A stretch of 44,770 nucleotides of DNA from a virus, in IMG/VR virus record IMGVR_UViG_3300036795_000441, positions 1 to 44,770 of that record; one strand, written 5' to 3'. The notes beneath the pieces were generated by a model, which worked only from the letters and a program-made list of their open reading frames with translations, was not told the origin of the DNA and did no database searches. Shown here one piece after another: positions 36,402-43,351 of the stretch. Each line of letters starts with the position of its first letter. The first letter of the stretch is position 1. The translations under genes and the position numbers were made by a program.

Positions 36402-39400
36402 ATGATGAGTGGAAAGAATCAGGCATCGCAGCAGCCCACGGCCATGGGTTCCATGCTGCAGGCCTCCACGTATGGCTTGCCCGTCCCGGAGATTCTGGGA
36501 ATGACGCAGTCGCCTCTTCTGGTGACCTGGGCCAATGGCATGCGCCAGGGGGGCAGCGGAAAGAAGCTCAAGAACCTGAAAAAGGGCATCACCGCCTACG
36601 AAGAGAACATCACCTTCGCATGCGGCGTGAACCCGCTGATCTGCGCGCTGCAACTGTGGTCCAACGGAGCGAAGTATCCGCTGGAGTTCACCTCGCAGAC
36701 GTTCAGCTATCACGCGGGCGGCGCGATTACGATCAGCGATTCTGATTTCTATGCCGTGATTGCCGTCACCAAAACCGAATCCTATTCGGAGACCTTCAAC
36801 GATTACGGCGATCCCAACGCCCCGCGCTCCGTGAGCGGCAGCTGGGAGCGGCCTTTCTGGAACCAGCTGATCGCGGGACCCGATCCGACCGACCAGAGCG
36901 GGCAGCGTTATTACCCGTATTGCTATCGCTGGAAGCCGAGCTATGGCGCGACGTTCTATGTGGACGCCATGGGCGACGGTCCCTTCACCGGCACCTTCAC
37001 CGTCTATTACGCGAAATGGACTGCGGCGACCAGCTACCAGTCTCCCCTGACGCGGCTCCGCCTGCACTGGGAGAGCGAGCTGGGCGATGGCGACGAATAT
37101 GACGGTTATTCGGCCGAGCAGATTCTCTATCCCCAATATGCGGGGATGGGTTCGGCGAGCCTCGATCTGGGCTCGAGTGGAGCGATTCCTCAACTGCTGT
37201 CCGAGATCCTGGGCAAGTTCAGCGTCTATTCGACGGGCGACGGCGACTTCGTGGACTTCGTCGAATACATCTTCAAGAGCGGCGCCCTGCAGGCCGGACT
37301 GGACAGCGCGGTACGTTTCGGCGGCGTGCAGACGGGGGTGGGGCTGTTCGATTTCCCGGGCGCGGTGCAGAAGACGTATGCGAGCCGCTTCGAGACCCAC
37401 AACAATGCCCTGGGGTTCGATCTGCCCAACACGGCCGGCAATACGCTGCTGGCGTTCTGCTCGACGGATAGCGCGACGCCGCCAGTGCCCTCGGACACGC
37501 TGGGCAATACGTGGACGCTGCTGGCGACGGGGCCGAACAACGATGGCCGGGGCGGGACCTTCTCGCTGTATGCGTGCGCCGACTGCCTGGCGGGAGCGAA
37601 CGCGGTCACGTGGGCGAATTACGGCTTCTACAACGGGCTGCCGGTGCTGCTGGAGTTGCCGGCGGATACGCTGGATGTTTATGCGTCGAGCGCCGGCGCC
37701 AATCCCAGCGTCAGCGTGACGACGACGAACACGCCGGGGCAGGCTTCGATCCTGCTGGGCTTCGCGGTGAGTTGCACGCCGGGCGCGGCGAATTTCAATC
37801 CCGCGATTCTGGGTCCGCTGAGCAGCCTGTTGACGGTGACGCAGCGGCTGGTGACGACGCCGGGAACGTATAGCCTGAGCGCGGCGGGAGGCTCGGGCGC
37901 TTCGCTGATTCTGCTGGCGCTGAAGTCCTCGCAGCCGCCGACGTACGCGAATCCGCTGCCCAACATTCTGGACCCGGTGACCCGCGAGCTGACGCGCGCG
38001 CAGTGCCGTGCGAACAGGCTGTGGGGATCGCTCTCCATGAATTCGCAGCAGGCGGCGCGGGAGTGGATCCAGAACTGCCTGGATGCGGCCAACTGCGTGG
38101 CGGTGATGTCGGGTTTCAGTTTGAAGCTGATGCCGCGCAGCGAGGTCTCGGCCGCGGGGAATGGCCTGGTCTACAACGCGCCCACGGCTTCGGGGCCCGT
38201 GGCCGATCTGGACGTGGATGCGGGCGACTTTGTGGCTGCGAAGAACGAGCTGCCCCTCCAGTTCAAGCGTCCGGCGCGCACCGACCTGAGCACCGTGCTG
38301 CAGATGCAGCACATCAACCGCAGCTCGGACTATCAGCAGATCGTCTCGCAGTTCCCGGATACCGCGAACATCATGAAGTATGGGACGCGGCTGAAGGATC
38401 CCGTCGTCAACAATGCGATTCAGGATCCCGCGATCGCGATGGCCCTGCTGCGCGTCATGGTGCGGCGGCGCAACTGGGTGGAGTGCCTGGGCGCAACCTT
38501 CAAACTGAACGCGCGCTGGCAACACCTGGAGGCGATGGACCTGGTGACGATTACCTGGCGCGCGATGGGCCTGGTCAAGATGCCGTTCCGGCTGACCTCG
38601 GCCGACGACGACGACGGCTGCCTGCTGAACTGCGAGGCCGAGCCGTGGTATTACGGGATGCATTCGCCGGTGGCGCAGACGTTCGATGGAACCACGCCCT
38701 ACTCGCCGCAGGTGAACAATGCGGCGGGGAGCGTGAATGCGCCGGTGATCTTCGAGCCGCCGCCGCGGCTGTATGGAGCGCAGAACCAGGCGCAGCTGTG
38801 GATCGTCACCTCGAGCTCGAATGCCGACTACCTGGGGTGCCAGCCGTACATCTCCACCGATGGCGGCACGAGCTACCAGACGGCCGGCGACCCTGTTGTC
38901 GGCAACGGCGTGACCGGGGTGACGACGGCGGACTGGCCGGCGGCGAGCGATCCGGATACGACCAACGATCTTGCAGTCGACCTGACGGAGTCTGTGGGCG
39001 AGCTGGCCAGCTACCAGACGGCGGATGAAGACAACTTCGTTTACCCCTGCTACGTCGAGGGCGGCGGATCCTATGACATCCCGTTTGAGCTGATGGCTTA
39101 TGCGACGGCCACGCTGACCGCAACCAGCAAGTACACGCTGAAGGCGACGGGCAGCGGCAACAAGCTGCGGCGCGGGGTGTGGGGATGCCCGGCGGCCGCG
39201 ACGGGAGTGGACCATCCGACGGGCTCGCGGTTTGCGCTGCTGCCGCCGGATGGGGCGGGGATTGTGAAGCTGACGATGGACCCGAAGTGGATTGGGAAGA
39301 CGCTGTACTTCAAGTTTCCGACCTTCAACACGTTTGGAGGCGCGGCGCAGAGCCTGAGCGACTGCACGGCCTACAGCTATACGCCGACGGGCGATAGCGG

Positions 39401-39455
39401 CAGCGTGAACCCCGCTGGCCTCGCCGCTGCGGGCTTCCAGGTGAACGGAGCGTAG
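36402..39455 (+). CDS. Tail tip/host specificity protein (gpJ-like)
   Basis: 1017 residues from ATG 36402 (GGAAGGAGG, 8 bases upstream). The N-terminus (VPEILGMTQSPLLVTWANGM, FTSQTFSYHAGGAITI) and the part from about 515 to 780 (NILDPVTRELTRAQCRANRL, AAREWIQNCLDAANCVAVMS, KLKLMPRSEVS-type segment, YGTRLKDPVVNNAIQDPAIA) look like a baseplate hub. Residues about 312-508 (GVGLFDFPGAVQKTYASRFE ... SGASLILLALKSS) read as an inserted beta-sandwich. The end carries a further beta domain. Likely central fibre/receptor recognition. Confidence 0.75.
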   Translation: MMSGKNQASQQPTAMGSMLQASTYGLPVPEILGMTQSPLLVTWANGMRQGGSGKKLKNLKKGITAYEENITFACGVNPLICALQLWSNGAKYPLEFTSQTFSYHAGGAITISDSDFYAVIAVTKTESYSETFNDYGDPNAPRSVSGSWERPFWNQLIAGPDPTDQSGQRYYPYCYRWKPSYGATFYVDAMGDGPFTGTFTVYYAKWTAATSYQSPLTRLRLHWESELGDGDEYDGYSAEQILYPQYAGMGSASLDLGSSGAIPQLLSEILGKFSVYSTGDGDFVDFVEYIFKSGALQAGLDSAVRFGGVQTGVGLFDFPGAVQKTYASRFETHNNALGFDLPNTAGNTLLAFCSTDSATPPVPSDTLGNTWTLLATGPNNDGRGGTFSLYACADCLAGANAVTWANYGFYNGLPVLLELPADTLDVYASSAGANPSVSVTTTNTPGQASILLGFAVSCTPGAANFNPAILGPLSSLLTVTQRLVTTPGTYSLSAAGGSGASLILLALKSSQPPTYANPLPNILDPVTRELTRAQCRANRLWGSLSMNSQQAAREWIQNCLDAANCVAVMSGFSLKLMPRSEVSAAGNGLVYNAPTASGPVADLDVDAGDFVAAKNELPLQFKRPARTDLSTVLQMQHINRSSDYQQIVSQFPDTANIMKYGTRLKDPVVNNAIQDPAIAMALLRVMVRRRNWVECLGATFKLNARWQHLEAMDLVTITWRAMGLVKMPFRLTSADDDDGCLLNCEAEPWYYGMHSPVAQTFDGTTPYSPQVNNAAGSVNAPVIFEPPPRLYGAQNQAQLWIVTSSSNADYLGCQPYISTDGGTSYQTAGDPVVGNGVTGVTTADWPAASDPDTTNDLAVDLTESVGELASYQTADEDNFVYPCYVEGGGSYDIPFELMAYATATLTATSKYTLKATGSGNKLRRGVWGCPAAATGVDHPTGSRFALLPPDGAGIVKLTMDPKWIGKTLYFKFPTFNTFGGAAQSLSDCTAYSYTPTGDSGSVNPAGLAAAGFQVNGA

Positions 39456-40316
39456 ATGGCGACCCCTTCGATCAAGAACCTCAACGACAGTTCGCCCGCG
39501 GCCGCGACAGGATACGCGAACGCGAAATGGCAGCAGGGCTCGAGCTCGGGCGACGATCCGACGAGCGGCTATCCCATTTTCCCGGCGAGTGTCGAGACAC
39601 CGAACGCGGGCGGCGTGGCGAAGCTGACGGCGAATGCCACGGCGGCGGCGGCGGATTGCGGCAAGCTGCTGAGCTTTACGCTCTCGGGAACGGCGACGTA
39701 TACGCTGCCGGCGACGGCGCCCTCAGTGCCGGATGGCGGCGGGACGAACCGCTGGAAGGTGGCGCTGCGCAACGATGCTTCCAGCTCTGCCGCGCTGACG
39801 GTGGCGGCCACCTCGCCGGCGAAGCTGGATGGAACCGCAGGCGGATCGTTCACGCTGGCGGCGGGCGCGGGCTGCGATGTCTTTACCGATGGGACGGATT
39901 ACTTTTCGGAGAAAGGTGCTGCGGCTGCGCCGACGATCGTGTCGACGGTGGGGATCACGATCGACGGGGGCGGCTCGACGCCCGCGACGGGGACCAAGGG
40001 ATTTATTCAGGTTCCGTTCGCGGGCACCCTTATCGGCTGGTCGCTGGTGGCGGATGTTTCCGGCTCGGCTTCGGTGGACATCTGGAAGGTCGCTTCGTCG
40101 GCGCCGCCCTCCGCGCCTAGCGTGCCGACGTCGACGAACAAGATCAGTGCGACGGCTCCGTGCGCGCTTTCCTCCGCGCAATCCGCGGCGGTGGGAAGCT
40201 CCGGCGTTTCGACGTGGACAACGACGGTGGCGGCGTGGGATGTCTTCGGCTTCAACCTTACGGCGGCAACGACGGTTACGCGGCTTACGTTAGAGATTCA
40301 GATTCAGAGGTCCTAG
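39456..40316 (+). CDS. Tail fibre-like structural protein
   Basis: 286 residues directly after gpJ (no gap). First half is an Ala/Gly/Thr-rich beta region (ANATAAAADCGKLLSFTLSG, NRWKVALRNDASSSAALTVA). The C-terminal 110 residues (VGITIDGGGSTPATGTKGFI, PFAGTLIGWSLVADVSGSAS, VDIWK) match a compact domain common on phage fibres and tail-associated proteins. Probably a virion surface protein that helps attach to the host. Confidence 0.65.
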   Translation: MATPSIKNLNDSSPAAATGYANAKWQQGSSSGDDPTSGYPIFPASVETPNAGGVAKLTANATAAAADCGKLLSFTLSGTATYTLPATAPSVPDGGGTNRWKVALRNDASSSAALTVAATSPAKLDGTAGGSFTLAAGAGCDVFTDGTDYFSEKGAAAAPTIVSTVGITIDGGGSTPATGTKGFIQVPFAGTLIGWSLVADVSGSASVDIWKVASSAPPSAPSVPTSTNKISATAPCALSSAQSAAVGSSGVSTWTTTVAAWDVFGFNLTAATTVTRLTLEIQIQRS

Positions 40317-40319
40317 ATA

Positions 40320-41168
40320 ATGGCGTACTCGACCTACTCAATGAAATATACGAATTCCAGCGGGGATTCCTCCACTGTGGCTTCGGCGGGATCAGCGATT
40401 GCAACGGTGCTCACGAATGGCGGATGGGTGCAAACAAGCGATTCGGGCCAAGTAAGCTGGGGAAGTTTTAGCTGGCCCGGCAGCAGTTCGACGGTTTATC
40501 AAGTATGGCATGCGGGCGATTCGCTGCAGTCAACCACGCCGCTGTTTATCAAGTTGTCGTGGACGGTTGGAGGGAGCGCCACCAATTGTCACTTCGGGAT
40601 CGGAGTCGGTACGGGAAGCGATGGCGCTGGTAATCTCACCGGCAATAACACCGGCTACGACATCACTGGCTCTTGGGGCTCCGGGAATACTACAGCGCAT
40701 AATTCTTACGTATCTGCAGGCTCCAATTGGTTCACGTGGATGACGCAATGTGGGGGCAGTAACGAGGCGGGTATCTGCGCGGTAGAGCGTTCTTTGGATA
40801 GTTCGGGAAATTATACTGCGGATTTCATTTCGCTCGTAGTGGTGATCAATAGCAACGTCAGCCCGAAGGCATGGAATGCTCCTTATGTGGGACCGGTCGC
40901 CCCAGTGTTCTCTCCGGCTTACATGCTCGCCTCCGGCACGCCTACGGTTTATGGTTCTAGTATTGTTTGGTCGCCAATTTTCCCCCTACGGGGCCAAATC
41001 TGTAATCCAATGACAACGATTGGCGTGTGCCGCAGCGTGGAACAAAACGATCAGGGAACGAATACAGCTTCGGTTTACGGAACGACTCATACGTATATGT
41101 TTAGTTCAGGAGCACAGCCAGCCAACAACCTGAGCAGCTCGGCCGCTGTCGGAATACGGTACGAATAA
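40320..41168 (+). CDS. Putative receptor-binding/fibre protein
   Basis: 282 residues. STYSMKYTNSSGDSSTVASA, TNGGWVQTSDSGQVSWGSFS, STPLFIKLSWTVGGSATNCH-type segments are Ser/Gly/Thr rich and beta-sheet like, and the end AVGIRYE is typical of virion surface proteins. GC drops relative to upstream genes, as often in fibre genes that are exchanged between phages. No named family. Confidence 0.55.
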   Translation: MAYSTYSMKYTNSSGDSSTVASAGSAIATVLTNGGWVQTSDSGQVSWGSFSWPGSSSTVYQVWHAGDSLQSTTPLFIKLSWTVGGSATNCHFGIGVGTGSDGAGNLTGNNTGYDITGSWGSGNTTAHNSYVSAGSNWFTWMTQCGGSNEAGICAVERSLDSSGNYTADFISLVVVINSNVSPKAWNAPYVGPVAPVFSPAYMLASGTPTVYGSSIVWSPIFPLRGQICNPMTTIGVCRSVEQNDQGTNTASVYGTTHTYMFSSGAQPANNLSSSAAVGIRYE

Positions 41169-41552
41169 ATGTCAACCCTCGGTACGCCGCCCTCTCTTAT
41201 TCAAACCTACTTATTGAGGACTCTGATTTATGGTTCCAGCGGCGGCCAAACCTCTCCGTTCCCCGTGGACGCGGAGCTAAAGAGCGGCTTTATTGGAACT
41301 GCCTATTCAACAACGATCTTTGCGATTGGAGGGATTAGTCCATATACTTTCGCGGTGACTTCGGGATCGCTTCCTTCGGGCTGCAGCCTCAATTCGACAA
41401 CTGGAGTAATTTCAGGTACGCCTTCAGTAATCGGTAATTCCACATTCACTATCAAGGTCACCGATGTGAACGGGTTTTCCGGCTCCCAAAGCTTCACGAT
41501 CATCATCTCGTCCGCGAGTTCGGGCGGGGGCGCGTTTACGTTTCTCGCTTAG
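41169..41552 (+). CDS. Ig-like (He_PIG) tail-associated protein
   Basis: 127 residues immediately after the previous stop. GFIGTAYSTTIFAIGGISPY then TFAVTSGSLPSGCSLNSTTG, VISGTPSVIGNSTFTIKVTD is one clear putative-Ig domain of the He_PIG type. These domains bind carbohydrates or stabilise fibres. The last 129 bases overlap the 3' end of the acyltransferase on the other strand. C-terminus AFTFLA. Confidence 0.75.
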   Translation: MSTLGTPPSLIQTYLLRTLIYGSSGGQTSPFPVDAELKSGFIGTAYSTTIFAIGGISPYTFAVTSGSLPSGCSLNSTTGVISGTPSVIGNSTFTIKVTDVNGFSGSQSFTIIISSASSGGGAFTFLA

Positions 41553-42515
41553 ACGCCTTCCCAGAGCTGTAGAAGGTCGCTCGATAAGCCCATAGCTCGT
41601 AATCGCTGCGAAAGGGAGCATCGCTATTCCGACCGGCCCCCAGTGTGGAACCAGAAAGAACTCCTGCCACAGATAAAGGCTGTAAGAGATGGATCCTAAA
41701 AAGACAATCCATCGGTTCTCCAGAAGTCGTCCTAGCCGTCCTTCAGGTGCAGCGCTCGTCGAGGCTACCAGGAACATGACCACCACCGATTCCGATAGCG
41801 GGATGAGGCTCTGGAAGCGGACCATGCAGAACGCGAGCAGGGGCACGCAGGAGGCGATGATCGCGCGGGAGTGTTTCGTCAGGATGCGGCGTATCGTCAA
41901 ATGTTGCCAAAATAGCGCGCCTATGCAGCCGACCAGAAGCGCATCGACTCGGACTTCGGTATAGGTGTGCCTGGAGGTCGCATAATTGCTCCAGAACATG
42001 AATCGAAAGAGGGCGCAGGCGAGCGCGCCGGCGGCGGCGATATAGATTGCATGCGCCCTTCGGGTAAAAAATAGAATGACCGGCCATCCAAGATAGAACT
42101 GTTCTTCAATAGAGAGCGACCAGAAGTGGCTGGTCATCGCATTCGCGCTGGTCTCGTTCACATAATTACGAACAATGAGAAGAGTAGGTATGGCGTCCCG
42201 ACCGATAAGGTGGACTCGCGTTACAGCCCCGAAGGCCGCTACAAACAAGAGATATGCCCATGCTGAGGGCATGAGCCTGAAGAAGCGACGAATGTAAAAT
42301 CCGCGCAAATCGATCAGGTCGTCAGAGAGCAGACGCGAAGTAATCAGGAAGCCGCTTAGAACGAAGAAGATTTCGACTCCGTGCTGGCCCATGTCCATCC
42401 AGTTATAGCGCCACGCGCGACCTGTAAGTCCCGCCTGGGCGTGGGTAATGAGCACCATGAGAATCGCCACACCGCGCCAGCCGTCGAGCGTGGGGATGCG
42501 CCGCATGGTGTGCAC
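41424..42515 (-). CDS. Acyltransferase 3 family (O-acetylation, conversion)
   Basis: Minus strand, 363 residues from ATG at 42515 (42506 also possible). RIPTLDGWRGVAILMVLITH, GVEIFFVLSGFLI, RRFFRLMPSAWAYLLF, SHFWSLSIEEQFYLGWP and eight or more hydrophobic spans define the acyltransferase 3/OafA group, which moves acetyl groups onto surface sugars in the inner membrane. Prophages use them for O-antigen or exopolysaccharide modification and to block further phage adsorption. The last about 43 residues (from EKRKRAPARTRGRDDD) are antisense to the Ig-like gene, so the natural end was probably lost. Confidence 0.9.
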   Translation of the reverse strand: MHTMRRIPTLDGWRGVAILMVLITHAQAGLTGRAWRYNWMDMGQHGVEIFFVLSGFLITSRLLSDDLIDLRGFYIRRFFRLMPSAWAYLLFVAAFGAVTRVHLIGRDAIPTLLIVRNYVNETSANAMTSHFWSLSIEEQFYLGWPVILFFTRRAHAIYIAAAGALACALFRFMFWSNYATSRHTYTEVRVDALLVGCIGALFWQHLTIRRILTKHSRAIIASCVPLLAFCMVRFQSLIPLSESVVVMFLVASTSAAPEGRLGRLLENRWIVFLGSISYSLYLWQEFFLVPHWGPVGIAMLPFAAITSYGLIERPSTALGRRLSEKRKRAPARTRGRDDDREALGAGKPVHIGDLDSECGITDY

Positions 42516-42589
42516 AGCCTATCCGGCTATCCGCGCCGTGGCCAAGACTTTTCTTCGGAGAAGAAGAGAGAGGAGGAGAAACGGATTCG

Positions 42590-42796
42590 TCAGCGGCTGG
42601 CGGGGCGTTTCTTTTTCGGGTGAGGTTTGGGAGGGGACGCGGGCGGCTCGGGGATGGGCACACCCTCGGCGCGGGCCATCTTGCGTAACGCCATGGGGAT
42701 GATGGAGCCCTTCGACGCCCCCAGATGCATGGCCAGGGCATCGCGCAACGCTCGGACTTCCCATGCCAGCCGTGTGGTGGTGGATTTCTTGGTCAT
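42590..42796 (-). CDS. Ribbon-helix-helix-like small regulator
   Basis: Minus strand, 68 residues from ATG at 42796. TTTRLAWEVRALRDALAMHL, then GASKGSIIPMALRKMARAEG, has a beta-strand then two helices as in Arc/CopG proteins, followed by a Pro/Lys tail (PPKPHPKKKRP). Likely a DNA-binding regulator; repeated operator-like motifs lie just upstream at 42856-42922. An in-frame upstream ATG at 42853 is less likely. Confidence 0.5.
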   Translation of the reverse strand: MTKKSTTTRLAWEVRALRDALAMHLGASKGSIIPMALRKMARAEGVPIPEPPASPPKPHPKKKRPASR

Positions 42797-42855
42797 CCAT
42801 TCGATTATCCGTGGCTTGCAACGCGGAGCAGGTGCATGCAAAAGAGAGGCCAAAT

Positions 42856-42922
42856 AGCCTACAAAAGGCCTGCATACGACCTATGGGGGATAACCCGGAG
42901 GTCTACATTCGGCCTACATTGG
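42856..42922 (-). promoter_or_regulatory. Repeated GCCTACA-type motifs upstream of the RHH gene
   Basis: AGCCTACA (42856-42863), GGTCTACATT (42900-42909) and GGCCTACATTGG (42911-42922), plus a looser GGCCTGCATA at about 42868. The spacing of the last two, 11 bp, is one helical turn. They occupy the promoter region of the gene starting at 42796 on the minus strand. Operators for a ribbon-helix-helix autorepressor, or integrase arm sites, are possible. Confidence 0.4.
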
Positions 42923-42999
42923 CGCATCTTTCCAGCCGCTAGGTTATGGTTTGCGAGTTTGGTTCCTGTGGAGTGTTATGGGCCCCGGCAGCTTGTTAT

Positions 43000-43218
43000 T
43001 CAGCGCTTTGTCTTCGTTTCATCGACCTTCAATGGCTTCGCTTTGGCCGGCCGGACATACAGGTCCTCCAGGGCGCGGCGCTCACGATTGAGCGCGCGCA
43101 GGGCGCTGCTGATGAGCTGGGTCTCGGTTTTGAAACCGTAGAACGCCATCAGCTCCCGCGCCAGATCCACGTCTTCGTCATCCTGACGGTAGGACTTCGG
43201 CCTGGAGCGCGTGGGCAC
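43000..43218 (-). CDS. RHH-like regulator beside integrase
   Basis: Minus strand, 72 residues from GTG at 43218. PKSYRQDDEDVDLARELMAF then YGFKTETQLISSALRALNRE reads as a strand-helix-helix of the Arc/CopG type, followed by a basic tail (RPAKAKPLKVDETKTKR). It is transcribed away from the integrase gene, the position often held by a regulator of integration. Two RHH-like genes in a row suggest a small regulatory block. Function inferred. Confidence 0.6.
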   Translation of the reverse strand: MPTRSRPKSYRQDDEDVDLARELMAFYGFKTETQLISSALRALNRERRALEDLYVRPAKAKPLKVDETKTKR

Positions 43219-43248
43219 CTGAATGTTCTATCACACCGTCCGGCTATC

Positions 43249-43285
43249 GTAGTCACTTGGCTAGACAAATGACTACAGATGATAT
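43249..43285 (+). promoter_or_regulatory. Operator-like inverted repeat and weak int promoter
   Basis: GTAGTCA (43249-43255) and TGACTAC (43270-43276) form a perfect 7-bp inverted repeat with a 14-base gap. It overlaps a weak promoter guess, TTGGCT (43257-43262), 17 bases, TGATAT (43280-43285), reading towards int. It lies between the divergent RHH and integrase genes. Confidence 0.4.
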
Positions 43286-43351
43286 ACGCTTCGCGAATCC
43301 TGCATTCGGGCTCCGCGTCAACCCCCAACTCCGCGTGAGGTCGACCCTGCC

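Noticed and set aside
36300-39215. 971-codon open frame on the minus strand
   Set aside because: It is antisense to the gpJ-like gene, Arg/His-rich with no domain, and reflects GC-rich third positions of the plus-strand gene.
36402-41552. Diversity-generating retroelement targeting tail genes
   Set aside because: No reverse transcriptase and no template/variable repeat pair near the fibre genes.
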